Positions 43,080-52,023 of a stretch of DNA of 64,000 nt are shown one piece after another. Within the stretch, counting starts at the first letter, position 1; each line of letters opens with the position of its first letter. Both the position numbers and the translations under genes were made by a program. The notes beneath the pieces were generated by a model. It was not told the DNA's origin and ran no database searches. It saw nothing but the letters and a program-made list of their open reading frames with translations. The DNA is from Nocardiopsis sp. NRRL B-16309 (GTDB lineage Bacteria > Actinomycetota > Actinomycetes > Streptosporangiales > Streptosporangiaceae), in contig NZ_LGEC01000065.1 in the NCBI RefSeq assembly GCF_001279585.1, positions 186,001 through 250,000 of the forward strand. The letters are read 5' to 3'.

Positions 43080-44033
43080 CTAGGCGGACGCGCCGCGGCG
43101 GCGGGCGACCTCGTACAGGGCCACCCCGGCCGCGACGGAGGCGTTGAGGGACTCCGCGCCGCCGATCGGGATGCTCGCCACCACGTCGCAGGCCTCTCGC
43201 ACCAGGCGCGAGAGTCCCTTGCCCTCGGAGCCCACGACGACCACCAGCGGGCCGGTGGCCAGCTCCAGCTCGGGCAGCTGCGTGTCTCCCTCGGCGTCGA
43301 GGCCGACCACGAAGAGGCCCGCCTTCTTGAAGGACTCCAGCGTGCGCGTCAGGTTGGTGGCCTGGGCCACGGGCAGGCGGGCGAGTGTGCCGGCGGAGGT
43401 CTTCCACGCCGTCATGGTGACGCTCGCCGAGCGCCGCTCCGGGATGACGATCCCGTGCGCGTTGAACGCCGCGGCCGAGCGGGCGATGGCGCCCAGGTTG
43501 TGCGGGTCGGTGACGCCGTCCAGCATGACGACCAGCGGCGGGGTGTCCGCCTCCAGAGCGGCGTCGAGCAGCCCCTCGGGCGCCCAGTACTGGTAGGGCC
43601 GCACCTGGAGCACGATGCCCTGGTGGGTGGCGTCGGGCAGGCCGTTGCTCTCACAGCGGCGGTCGAGGTCGGTGCGGTTCACCTCGACGATGTCCACGCC
43701 CTGGGACCCGGCCAGCTTGGCCGCCTCGTTGACCCGGTCGTCGGGGTCGAGGCTGTTGGACAGGAACAGGCGGGTGGCGGGCATGCCCGCCCGCAGCGCC
43801 TCCACGACCGGGTTGCGCCCGATCAGCAGGTCGGCGCCCTCACCGCGGCGCTCGTTGCGCGGTCCCGGCTGTCCACCGGGCTGTGCCGGGCGGTTGGCCG
43901 CGCGGGCGCGCTGCTTGCCCTGGTACCAGTGCCGCTCCTTGGCGGGCAGGGTGCCGCTCTTCCCCTCCAGGGAACGCTTGCCCTTACCGCCGCTGCCCTT
44001 GGTCGGGCCCTTCTTGCTCTTCTTCGCCGGCAT
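43080..44033 (-). CDS. rlmB: 23S rRNA (guanosine-2'-O)-methyltransferase RlmB
   Basis: 317-aa SpoU/TrmH-type knotted methyltransferase that modifies G2251 of 23S rRNA with S-adenosylmethionine. A basic N-terminal tail of about 70 residues is the actinobacterial extension. RNA-binding GRNPVVEALRA, then SPOUT motifs NLGAIARSAAAF, VVGSEGKGLSRL and IPIGGAESLNASVAAGVALYE. ATG 44033 is chosen over an upstream start 8 codons earlier. It follows cysS on the same strand, a conserved actinobacterial pairing. Confidence 0.95.
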   Translation of the reverse strand: MPAKKSKKGPTKGSGGKGKRSLEGKSGTLPAKERHWYQGKQRARAANRPAQPGGQPGPRNERRGEGADLLIGRNPVVEALRAGMPATRLFLSNSLDPDDRVNEAAKLAGSQGVDIVEVNRTDLDRRCESNGLPDATHQGIVLQVRPYQYWAPEGLLDAALEADTPPLVVMLDGVTDPHNLGAIARSAAAFNAHGIVIPERRSASVTMTAWKTSAGTLARLPVAQATNLTRTLESFKKAGLFVVGLDAEGDTQLPELELATGPLVVVVGSEGKGLSRLVREACDVVASIPIGGAESLNASVAAGVALYEVARRRGASA

Positions 44034-44171
44034 GGTCGCCGCCTCCCCGTACATCATCGCGCGAGCATGCCGGAAGCACTCGTGTGTCCGGCTGGTGGAA
44101 TCCGCCGACCAGCGCGCGGGCGGCGGCGAACTTCCAGACTAACGCCGCCGCGCCACCGCGCGTGTCCTTCG

Positions 44172-45566
44172 TCAGCCGCGCCGCAGGTCCCAGCGCGGCC
44201 CCTGCGGGGTGTCCTCGACCACGACGCCCGCCTCGGTGAGCCGGTCGCGGATCGCGTCGGCCGCCGCGTAGTCCTTGCGGGCGCGGGCCGCCTGGCGCTG
44301 TTCGAGGGCGACCGCGACCAGGGCGTCCACGACCTCGCGCAGGCCCTGTTCCCCGCTGGCCCACTGCTCGCTGAGCGGGTCCAGTCCGAGGACGCCGAGC
44401 ATCGTCCGCAGCTGCCCGGCCAGTTCCGCGACCTTCTCCTTGTTGCCCGCGTTCAGGGCGGTATTGCCCTCGCGCACGTGGCCGTGCACGACGGCGAGGG
44501 CCTGCGAGACGCCGAGGTCGTCGTTCATCGCGGCGGCGAACTCGGCGGGCACGTCCCTGGTGGGGACGACCTCGCCCAGTACCTCGACGGCACGGGTGAC
44601 GAAGCCCTCGATCCGCTGGTAGGCGGCGGCCGCCTCCTGGAGCGCGGCGTCGGAGTAGTCGATGGTGGACCGGTAGTGCGCCTGGCCCAGGTAGTAGCGC
44701 AGTTCGACCGGCCGGACCTTCTCGACCAGTTCCGGTATGCGCAGGGAGTTGCCGAGCGACTTGCTCATCTTCTCGCCGCCCACGGTGAGCAGGCCGTTGT
44801 GCAGCCAGTAGCGCGCGAAGCCGTCGTCGGCCGCCCGCGACTGGGCGAGCTCGTTCTCGTGGTGCGGGAAGACCAGGTCCAGCCCGCCGCCGTGGATGTC
44901 GAAGGTCGGCCCGAGGTACTTGGTGGCCATCGCCGAGCACTCCAGGTGCCAGCCCGGGCGGCCGCGGCCCCACGGGGTCTCCCAGCTCGGCTCGCCGGGC
45001 TTGGCGCCCTTCCACAGGGCGAAGTCGCGCGGGTCGCGCTTGTCGCGCGCGGCGTCGGCGGACTCCACGACCTGGTCCGGGCGCTGGTTGGACAGCTCTC
45101 CGTAGCGCGGGTAGGAGCCCACGTCGAAGTAGACGTCGCCGGAGGAGTCGTCGGCCGCGTAGGCGTGCCCGGCGTCGATGAGCCGGCGCATGAGGTCGAT
45201 CATCTCGGGCACGTGGCCGGTGGCCCGCGGCTCGACGGTGGGCGGCAGGCAGCCCAGGACGTCGTAGGCGTGGGTGAAGGCGCGCTGGTTGCGCTCGCTG
45301 ACCATCCACCAGGGCACGCCCTCGGCCGCGGCGACGTTGATGATCTTGTCGTCGATGTCGGTGACGTTGCGGCAGAAGGTGACGTCGTAGCCGAGGTGGG
45401 TCAGCCATCGGCGCAGGATGTCGAAGTTGACGCCGGACCGGATGTGGCCGATGTGGGGGGGTGCCTGCACGGTGGCACCACACAGGTACAGGGAGGCGCA
45501 CCCCTCACGCAGCGGGGTGAACTCGCGGACCTGTCGGGCACTGGTGTCATAGAAGCGCAGACTCAC
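44172..45566 (-). CDS. cysS: Cysteinyl-tRNA synthetase
   Basis: 464-aa class I synthetase that charges tRNA-Cys. Zinc/active-site Cys in LYLCGATVQAP, HIGH as PPHIGHIRSGVNF, CSAMATKYLG and HHENELAQS zinc region, KMSKS as GGEKMSKSLGN near residue 266, then the anticodon-binding helical domain. GTG 45566 starts MSLRFYDTSARQVREF. Length is normal. The divergent neighbour is the DUF2637-like gene, so 45567-45843 holds both promoters. Confidence 0.96.
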   Translation of the reverse strand: MSLRFYDTSARQVREFTPLREGCASLYLCGATVQAPPHIGHIRSGVNFDILRRWLTHLGYDVTFCRNVTDIDDKIINVAAAEGVPWWMVSERNQRAFTHAYDVLGCLPPTVEPRATGHVPEMIDLMRRLIDAGHAYAADDSSGDVYFDVGSYPRYGELSNQRPDQVVESADAARDKRDPRDFALWKGAKPGEPSWETPWGRGRPGWHLECSAMATKYLGPTFDIHGGGLDLVFPHHENELAQSRAADDGFARYWLHNGLLTVGGEKMSKSLGNSLRIPELVEKVRPVELRYYLGQAHYRSTIDYSDAALQEAAAAYQRIEGFVTRAVEVLGEVVPTRDVPAEFAAAMNDDLGVSQALAVVHGHVREGNTALNAGNKEKVAELAGQLRTMLGVLGLDPLSEQWASGEQGLREVVDALVAVALEQRQAARARKDYAAADAIRDRLTEAGVVVEDTPQGPRWDLRRG

Positions 45567-45843
45567 GTTGTCAAGCGTATCCGCTTTCCCCTCGGCCCCG
45601 CGTCACAAACGTGGAGCGTGCCGGGGCTGAATCGGCTCCCGGACAGGTCACGACCCGGATATGGACTGAACCGTATTCGAGACATCGGGGCATGGGATAA
45701 CTCGCTTCCGCCGCCGAGCGCCGCCTTCCACCGCAGGCAAAAACCTGACAAACGCCCACAGAACGACACGACATCGTCCGATCGGGAAGCGACCGTAATC
45801 GGCCGGAATCTCGTGTTAGCGCCACCGGCTGGACTACGCTGCG

Positions 45844-48366
45844 ATGGCGATGGCCCCTTACAACAACGCCCCCGAGACAGGGACACGGAACAGTCGGCCC
45901 GCAGGTCGCGGCTCGGGAGCCGGTGCTCTCGTCGGTGGCGCCCTGTTCGTCGGCGTCATCGCCGTGTGCGCCCTCGTCATCTCCTACCACGGCATCTTCC
46001 AGTTCGCCGAGTACGGCGGACACGAGGGGAGCCCGCTGGCACACGTGTTCCCGGCGACCTACGCGCTGCTGGTCCTGATGGCCTTCTGGGTCAGCTACAT
46101 GCTGCGCGAGGCACGGCCGAGGCAGCGCCTGTGGGTCGACGTCATCCTGATCCCCGCGCTGGTCCTGCTGGCCGCGGGCGCCATGCTGCTGAGCAACTTC
46201 CAGCTCGTGGAGTCGGTGAACCAGCGCGTCGCCAACGTCATCGTCGCCGTCGCGCCCCTGGCCGCGCTCCTGGTCGCCTTCCTGCTGTGGCTGACAGTGC
46301 GCGCGCACATCCGGCGCCGCCGGCGGACGTCCCCGCGTCCGCGCCCCGACGAGGACCGCACCACGGTGCTGCCCGCCCGGGCGGTCGCCCCGCCCGAGGA
46401 CGAGTTCGACGAGGACGATGACGAGGAGGACGGCGCCCTCAGCACGCGGCTGTTGCGTCTGGGCGCCGCCGACGACACCGTCATCCGCACCTCTCCGGCC
46501 CGGACCGCCGCACCTCGGGACGATGACGCACCGCCCGTGGGCCGCCTGCGCGCGCAGCCCGACGCCCCCGCGGACGACGCCCCGGAGAAGGACCCCTCGG
46601 AGGAGGACGACGCGCGGACGGCCCCTGAGGCACACGGTCAGGACGAGCCGGGCGGACCGGAGGAGCCGGACCTGCCGGAGGCCTCCGTCCCGACGGTTCC
46701 GCTGCCCCGCCGCGCGAGCCGGGGCGACAACCCGATCAAGCGCGCCGTCGAGACGGTGCCGGTGGTACCCGGAGCGGCCCGGCCCGCGCCCGTGGAGACC
46801 GGAACCGAGGACGGCCCGGACGTGGCGGACGGCCTCACGGACGAGGGCTTCCAGCACGAACCCCCGCCCGGCGACCCCACGACGGACGAGGCGGAGGCGC
46901 CTCCGGCCGTCACCGGGCCCCCGGCACCGGAACCCGGACCGGCCGTGGTGCTCCCGTCGTCGGACGAGGAGGACGAGGAGCCGCTCTCCCCCGTCACCGA
47001 CCCGGCCGTGCCGCGGGAGGACCGGTCCGCGCCCGGGACCGGAGCCGACCTACCCGGCGGGCCAGCGGCGTCGACCCGGGCCACGGACTCGGACGGCACC
47101 AGGGAAATCGACGATACGGCCACGGAGCCTGACGGGCGCGTGGAGTCGACCGTGTCGACGTCGTCCCGAGCGACGTCGGAGCCGGAGGCCTTCGCGGAGC
47201 CCTGGGCCGGAGACGTGCGGACGGACGACCGCGCCGCACCGGGCGCGTCGTCGACGTCCGCCACGACGGTGGGACCGGACGCCCCGGGGAACGACGCGGC
47301 AGCGCGGCAGGACGAGCGCGCGCCGCGTCTCGGCCTGGCCGCGGACGAGGGCACGGACGGCCGCTCGGGCCGGGGCTCCGACCGTTCGGACCAAAACGCC
47401 GACGACATCGCGGACACGGACGGCACCGCGCCCGTCGGCGCGCCCTCCCAGGAGGACGTCCCGCCCGGACCCGTCGCTCCGGCCGAGCCCTCCCCGGCCG
47501 GTGACCTCTGGGAACCACCCGAGGAGGAGGCCGACACCAGCGCCCTGGACGACTACGTCCCGCCGGTGTGGACCCCGCCCGGCGAGGAGCCCGAGGACCC
47601 CGAGGAGCCCCGGGACGGGGACGGAGCCGGCCACACCGGCGGGCCGACCGCGCCCACCGCACCCGTGGCACCCGCGCCCGCCCTCGACCACGACACGGGC
47701 CCGGAGGTACGCGCCGCCTTCCGTATCGGCCCACCGGCTCCGGAACCCTCCGGCGCGGTGCCTCCCACTCCGCCGCGATCCGCGGTGGAGACCCGTGCAC
47801 CACGCTCGCCTCACGCGCCCCACGTCTCGGGGACGGTACCGCCCGGCGCGGCCCGCCCCACCCCGGAACCGGAGCCGGAACCGACTGCTCCGGAGCACCC
47901 GCGACCCACCGAGCCCGGACCCGGGCCGGAACGGTCCCGGACGTCCGAGCCCGGACCGACGGCGGCCACGCACCCGGAACCGGTGTCCGAGTCCGAACGG
48001 ACGACGGCCCCGGTCGCGGAACCGGCGCCCGGTTCCAGATCGGTTCCGGACCCGACCTCCGAGCCTGGAACGGTCTCGGACCCGGGCCGGAGCACGGAAC
48101 CCGCGCCCGAGTCTGGATCGACCCCGCGCCCCGACCGGAGCACGGAACCCGCGCCCGAGTCCTCGGCGGACCCGGCACCCGGACGGCCCGCCGACCCGCC
48201 GTACGCCGCCGAACCGGAGCGCCCCGCCCTGCGCAAGCGGCCGCTGCGCAAGCCCGTGGAGAAGCGGTCGATGGTCCTCAAGCCGCCGCGGCCCCCGATG
48301 CCGGACTTCTCGGCCGAGCCGCCCTCCCGACGCGTACGCAGCGAGCCCCTGCCCCCGGAGGAGTAG
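45844..48366 (+). CDS. DUF2637-like membrane protein with very long disordered tail
   Basis: 840 aa. Residues 20-160 carry four TM helices with SYHGIFQFAEYGGHEGSPLAH and the FPATYALLVLMAFWVS segment, resembling DUF2637/SpdB-type proteins of actinobacteria (associated with conjugation or unknown roles). Residues 165-800 are low-complexity: first acidic (DEFDEDDDEEDG), then Pro/Glu/Ser/Thr-rich. The last 45 residues are basic and Pro-rich (RKRPLRKPVEKRSMVLKPP). A 29-bp direct repeat occurs at 48094 and 48139. It interrupts the usual ispF-cysS neighbourhood. ATG 45850 is an alternative start. Confidence 0.75.
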   Translation: MAMAPYNNAPETGTRNSRPAGRGSGAGALVGGALFVGVIAVCALVISYHGIFQFAEYGGHEGSPLAHVFPATYALLVLMAFWVSYMLREARPRQRLWVDVILIPALVLLAAGAMLLSNFQLVESVNQRVANVIVAVAPLAALLVAFLLWLTVRAHIRRRRRTSPRPRPDEDRTTVLPARAVAPPEDEFDEDDDEEDGALSTRLLRLGAADDTVIRTSPARTAAPRDDDAPPVGRLRAQPDAPADDAPEKDPSEEDDARTAPEAHGQDEPGGPEEPDLPEASVPTVPLPRRASRGDNPIKRAVETVPVVPGAARPAPVETGTEDGPDVADGLTDEGFQHEPPPGDPTTDEAEAPPAVTGPPAPEPGPAVVLPSSDEEDEEPLSPVTDPAVPREDRSAPGTGADLPGGPAASTRATDSDGTREIDDTATEPDGRVESTVSTSSRATSEPEAFAEPWAGDVRTDDRAAPGASSTSATTVGPDAPGNDAAARQDERAPRLGLAADEGTDGRSGRGSDRSDQNADDIADTDGTAPVGAPSQEDVPPGPVAPAEPSPAGDLWEPPEEEADTSALDDYVPPVWTPPGEEPEDPEEPRDGDGAGHTGGPTAPTAPVAPAPALDHDTGPEVRAAFRIGPPAPEPSGAVPPTPPRSAVETRAPRSPHAPHVSGTVPPGAARPTPEPEPEPTAPEHPRPTEPGPGPERSRTSEPGPTAATHPEPVSESERTTAPVAEPAPGSRSVPDPTSEPGTVSDPGRSTEPAPESGSTPRPDRSTEPAPESSADPAPGRPADPPYAAEPERPALRKRPLRKPVEKRSMVLKPPRPPMPDFSAEPPSRRVRSEPLPPEE

Positions 48367-48620
48367 CTCCGCCGCCGCCCGGTCGGTCCGAGCCGCCCCA
48401 GTCGCTCTCCCGGCCGACTGCTCTCGGCCCGGCCGCTCTCAACGGCCCCGGCCGCACTCGACCCTCCCGGGCCTCCGCCGTGCGGGCTCAGGCCCGTCCA
48501 CACGGCCCGCCGACGGCCACCGCCGTGGGCCCACGGCCACCGAGACCGACCCGGGACCCCTCCCGACCGATCCCGCACGGACCCGAGCCCCCGACCCCGA
48601 ACCCACCCAGGGCATGGCAA

Positions 48621-48667
48621 AGGGCCCCGGGGCGCACACGTTTCCTCCGTGTGCGCCCCGGGGCCCT
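48621..48667. terminator. Strong terminator between DUF2637-like gene and ispF
   Basis: Perfect 20-bp stem, 48621-48640 with 48648-48667, 7-nt T/C loop. It lies between convergent stops at 48366 and 48691. The stretch 48367-48620 is otherwise C-rich with no gene. Confidence 0.9.
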
Positions 48668-48690
48668 CGCGTCGTACGGAGCCCGGCCGC

Positions 48691-49173
48691 TCAGCCCCCG
48701 GGAGCGCAGAGGGCCGTCGCGACGGCCGCGATGCCCTCTCCCCGCCCGGTGAGGCCCAGGCCGTCGGTCGTGGTCGCCGAGATGCTCACGGGCGCTCCCA
48801 CGACCTCTGACAGCGTCTTCTCGGCCTCCGCGCGCCGGGGCGCGAACTTGGGCCGGTTGCTGATGATCTGAACCGCCACGTTGCCGATCTCGAAGCCGGC
48901 CGCACGCACGCGCGCGGCCGTCTCGGTGAGCAGGGCGGCACCGGACGCGCCCTTCCACCGTGGGTCGGACGTGCCGAAGTTGGATCCGAGATCCCCGAGC
49001 CCGCAGGCCGACAACAGCGCGTCGCACGCGGCGTGCGCGGCGACATCGCCATCGGAATGGCCACTGACACCATCTTCTCCCGGCCATTCCAATCCGGCCA
49101 GGAAAAGGGTTCGTCCAGGAGCAAACGGGTGGACGTCGGTTCCGACGCCCACCCGAGGCATATTCGTCATCAA
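48691..49173 (-). CDS. ispF: 2-C-methyl-D-erythritol 2,4-cyclodiphosphate synthase
   Basis: 160-aa trimeric zinc enzyme of the MEP isoprenoid pathway, converting CDP-ME-2-phosphate to MEcPP with loss of CMP. GTDVHPF supplies metal Asp and His, SGHSDGDVAAHA the third ligand, and SATTTDGLGLTGRGEGIAA the conserved end. ATG 49173 or 49161 (MPRVGVGTDVH). It is 24 bp downstream of carD in one operon. ispD, usually between or fused, is not in this window. Confidence 0.95.
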   Translation of the reverse strand: MMTNMPRVGVGTDVHPFAPGRTLFLAGLEWPGEDGVSGHSDGDVAAHAACDALLSACGLGDLGSNFGTSDPRWKGASGAALLTETAARVRAAGFEIGNVAVQIISNRPKFAPRRAEAEKTLSEVVGAPVSISATTTDGLGLTGRGEGIAAVATALCAPGG

Positions 49174-49197
49174 TTACGCGATTCTACGACCGTGCCC

Positions 49198-49680
49198 TCA
49201 GCCCGTCAGAACCTCGTCGAGGAGGGCTTCCGCCTTGTCCTCGTTGGTCTTTTCCGCCAGTGCGAGTTCGCTGACGAGGATCTGCCGCGCCTTGGCGAGC
49301 ATCCGCTTCTCGCCGGCGGACAGACCGCGTTCGTTGTCCCGGCGCCACAGGTCGCGAACAACCTCGGCGACCTTGTTGACATCGCCCGACGCCAGCTTCT
49401 CCAGGTTCGCCTTGTAGCGCCTGGACCAGTTGGTGGGCTCCTCGGTGTGCGGTGCGCGAAGCACCTCGAAGACCTTGTCCAGGCCCTCCTGCCCCACCAC
49501 GTCGCGAACGCCGACATCCTCGGCGTTCGAGGCGGGCACACGCACCGTCAGATCGCCCTTGTCGACCCTCAGAACGAGGTAGGATCTGTCCTCGCCCTTA
49601 ATGGTGCGAGTCTCGATCGCTTCAATACGAGCAGCCCCATGATGGGGGTAGACAACAGTGTCGCCGACCTTGAAAGCCAT
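49198..49680 (-). CDS. carD: CarD-family RNA polymerase-binding regulator
   Basis: 160-aa essential actinobacterial transcription factor that binds the RNA polymerase beta subunit and stabilises open complexes at rRNA and other promoters. Residues 1-60 are the Tudor-like RID (MAFKVGDTVVYPHHGAARIE); the rest is the helical DNA-binding domain with the wedging Trp in NWSRRYKANLEKL (about residue 86). ATG 49680. Promoter with good -35/-10 lies upstream. Confidence 0.96.
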   Translation of the reverse strand: MAFKVGDTVVYPHHGAARIEAIETRTIKGEDRSYLVLRVDKGDLTVRVPASNAEDVGVRDVVGQEGLDKVFEVLRAPHTEEPTNWSRRYKANLEKLASGDVNKVAEVVRDLWRRDNERGLSAGEKRMLAKARQILVSELALAEKTNEDKAEALLDEVLTG

Positions 49681-49737
49681 GTGACAGGTACCCCTTCCGC
49701 TACCACAAGGATACCACGAATCTGTGACTTAACGTAC

Positions 49738-49765
49738 CTAATAGGTTTGCGAACACGCAGGTCAA
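49738..49765 (-). promoter_or_regulatory. Probable carD promoter
   Basis: Minus strand TTGACC (49760-49765) and TATTAG (49738-49743) with 16-bp spacer, in the AT-richest part of the gap, about 58 bp before the carD ATG. GGTACC occurs at 49687 and 49768 on both sides. The rest of 49681-50042 shows no gene. Confidence 0.5.
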
Positions 49766-50042
49766 GGGTACCTTTTTGGGGCTTGACAAAGTCTACCCGA
49801 ACGGCACCGACGCCGGGTCGGACCAGGTCAGTGAGCGCTCGGACCCCTGCTGGCCTGGGCGACCCGCGCTCCGGGGGAAGGGGGCCGGTGAAGCGTGTCG
49901 GGGCGCGAACCGGTAGGGTTCCCCGCGCCGGAGCGATACATGTCACGATTTCGACACAGGCCGGTCGGCGCTCGTCCCCCTCCGCTTTCGAGTGCCCCTC
50001 CGACCCTTTCCGCCCCGGACGCGCGGCTCCACTCGGCCCGGC

Positions 50043-50705
50043 TCAGGACTCCGGCTCGTAGTCCTCCCGCTTCTCGCCGGTCACCATGTACACCAGGTTG
50101 TCCGCGACGTGCACCGCGTGGTCACCGAAGCGTTCGTAGAAGCGGCCGACCAGCGTCACGTCCATGGTGGCCTCCACCCCGTACTCCCAGCCCGGGGTGA
50201 GGATCCGCTGCAGCAGCTTGCGACGCAGCCGGTCCATCCGGTCGTCGTCCTTGTCCAGCTCCAGCGCGGTGTCGGGGTCGCGTTCGGTGATGACCTCGCC
50301 GGCCTTGGTCACCAGCATCTCCGCCTGGTGGCCCATCTCCAGCACGATCGAGCGGACCGGCTTGGGGATCGCCGAGTCCGGGTGGCGCCGACGGGCGATC
50401 TTCGCAAGGTGGACCGCGTGGTCGCCCATCCGCTCCAGGTCACCGCGCATGTAGAGCGACGTGATGATCATCCGCAGGTCGGAGGCGACCGGCTGCTGGC
50501 GGGCCATCAGGCTGAACGCCGTGTCCTCGATGTCCTGGTCGAGGCGGTTGATCGCCTCGTCACCGGAGATGACCTCCTGGGCGGCGGTGAGGTCGCTGTC
50601 GAGCAGCGCCGTGGTGGCGCGGGCGACCGCGTGCCTGGCCAGCCTGGTCATCTCGACGAGGCGTTCACTCAGGCTGTCGAGGTCCTCGTGGTAGGTATCG
50701 CGCAT
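50043..50705 (-). CDS. phoU: Phosphate-signalling protein PhoU
   Basis: 220-aa all-helical protein with two PhoU repeats. The metal-binding signatures YMRGDLERMGDHAVHLAK and VGRFYERFGDHAVHVADN are both visible. It links the Pst phosphate transporter with the SenX3/PhoR kinase and damps the pathway when phosphate is ample. Divergent from senX3 with 124 bp between starts, the usual actinobacterial arrangement. ATG 50705. Confidence 0.95.
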   Translation of the reverse strand: MRDTYHEDLDSLSERLVEMTRLARHAVARATTALLDSDLTAAQEVISGDEAINRLDQDIEDTAFSLMARQQPVASDLRMIITSLYMRGDLERMGDHAVHLAKIARRRHPDSAIPKPVRSIVLEMGHQAEMLVTKAGEVITERDPDTALELDKDDDRMDRLRRKLLQRILTPGWEYGVEATMDVTLVGRFYERFGDHAVHVADNLVYMVTGEKREDYEPES

Positions 50706-50750
50706 GGCGTCAATGCTCCCAGTGGTTGTTTGAAGTGTCGGCCAAGAGTT

Positions 50751-50757
50751 GGTGAAC
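50751..50757. promoter_or_regulatory. PHO-box-like heptamer between phoU and senX3
   Basis: GGTGAAC (GTTCACC on the other strand), the core heptamer of actinobacterial PHO boxes, followed by a weaker GGTGGAAG. Suggests autoregulation by RegX3/PhoP; only one good unit is visible. Confidence 0.35.
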
Positions 50758-50829
50758 GGTGGAAGAAGCTCGGTTGTGTCGCGGTCCCTCGGAGGGTAAA
50801 GACTGAGTCGGTCCGTTTACGATCGAACC

Positions 50830-52023
50830 GTGCAAGGGGAACTACTCGCTGCCGTGACCGGCATCTTCGGACTCGTGACAGGCATCGTCTTCGGTGTCCT
50901 GGCCGGTCCCTTCTTCCGTACCCGCGCGGTCGACCGCGGGACACCGGACCCACCTCGTCCCGACAGCGGCGCGCTGCCGCCCGGGATCGCCGAGGTGCTC
51001 TCCGCGCTTCCCTCCTCAGCCGTCGTCCTCGACTCCGCGGACCGCGTCCTGCGCGCCTCGTCCGCGGCCCGCGCCTTCGGCATCGTCCGGGGCGAGGAAC
51101 TCGTCATCACCGAACTCCTGGCCCTGGCCAGGCAGGTGCGGCGGGACGGGGTGATCCGGGAGACGGACATCGAGGTGGCCGTCCGCAAGTTCGGCCCCGA
51201 CGCCACGTCCTTCGCGGTACGCGTGGCCCCCCTGGGCGGAACCGGGCTCGTCCTCGTCCTGGCCGAGGACCAGACCGAGCACCGCCGGGTGGAAGCCGTC
51301 CGGCGCGACTTCGTGGCCAACATCTCGCACGAGTTGAAGACCCCGGTCGGCGCGCTGTCGCTGCTCGCGGAAACGGTACAGGACGCCAGCGACGATCCCG
51401 AGGCGGTGCGCCGCTTCACCGACCGCATGCAGACCGAGGCGTCCCGCCTCACCGCGGTCATCCAGGACCTCATCACGCTCTCGCGCATCCAGGGCGCGGA
51501 GCCGATGGCCGAGCCCACCCGGGTGGACCTGGGCGCCGTCGTGGAGGAGGCCCTCGACGCGGTGCGCATGCCGGCGGACGCCAAGGGCATCGAGCTGGTC
51601 GGCAGCGGCGCGGAGGGCGTCACCGTCCTCGGCGACGAGGGGCTGCTCGGGACGGCCCTGCGCAACCTGGTGGCCAACGCCGTGGCCTACAGTCCGAAGA
51701 ACACGCGCGTCGCCGTCTCGGTCGGCGTGTCCAGGACCAGCGTCGACATCAGCGTCGCGGACCAGGGGATCGGGATTCCCCAGCAGGACCTGGAAAGGAT
51801 CTTCGAGCGGTTCTACCGTGTGGACGCCGCTCGGAGCCGGGCCACCGGCGGAACCGGTCTCGGCCTGGCCATCGTCAAGCACATCATGACCCACCACCGT
51901 GGAGAAGTGAACGTGTGGAGCAAGGAGGGGTCCGGGTCGACGTTCACTCTGCGTCTGCCCAGACCCGAGAGCCGAGGGGCCGAAGCCTCCCGGAACACCG
52001 ACCGTCAGGAGGCGGCACAGTGA
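50830..52023 (+). CDS. senX3: Phosphate-sensing histidine kinase SenX3/PhoR
   Basis: 397-aa membrane kinase. One or two N-terminal TM helices (residues 5-32), a PAS-like region (DSADRVLRASSAARAFG), phosphoacceptor His in FVANISHELKTPVGAL, N-box LRNLVANAVAYSPK, and G-boxes VADQGIGIP and GGTGLGLAIVKHI. Phosphorylates the regulator encoded next; the stop overlaps its GTG start (GTGA). GTG start at 50830. Phosphate starvation is the expected signal. Confidence 0.93.
   Translation: MQGELLAAVTGIFGLVTGIVFGVLAGPFFRTRAVDRGTPDPPRPDSGALPPGIAEVLSALPSSAVVLDSADRVLRASSAARAFGIVRGEELVITELLALARQVRRDGVIRETDIEVAVRKFGPDATSFAVRVAPLGGTGLVLVLAEDQTEHRRVEAVRRDFVANISHELKTPVGALSLLAETVQDASDDPEAVRRFTDRMQTEASRLTAVIQDLITLSRIQGAEPMAEPTRVDLGAVVEEALDAVRMPADAKGIELVGSGAEGVTVLGDEGLLGTALRNLVANAVAYSPKNTRVAVSVGVSRTSVDISVADQGIGIPQQDLERIFERFYRVDAARSRATGGTGLGLAIVKHIMTHHRGEVNVWSKEGSGSTFTLRLPRPESRGAEASRNTDRQEAAQ

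Noticed and set aside
45567..45843. T-box or other riboswitch before cysS
   Set aside because: No T-box bulge sequence or antiterminator-like stem visible; the leader before the GTG is short.
46994..48178. Several long minus-strand frames under the DUF2637-like tail
   Set aside because: Low-complexity mirror of the Pro/Glu-rich tail; the plus frame joins smoothly with a recognisable membrane domain, so it is preferred.
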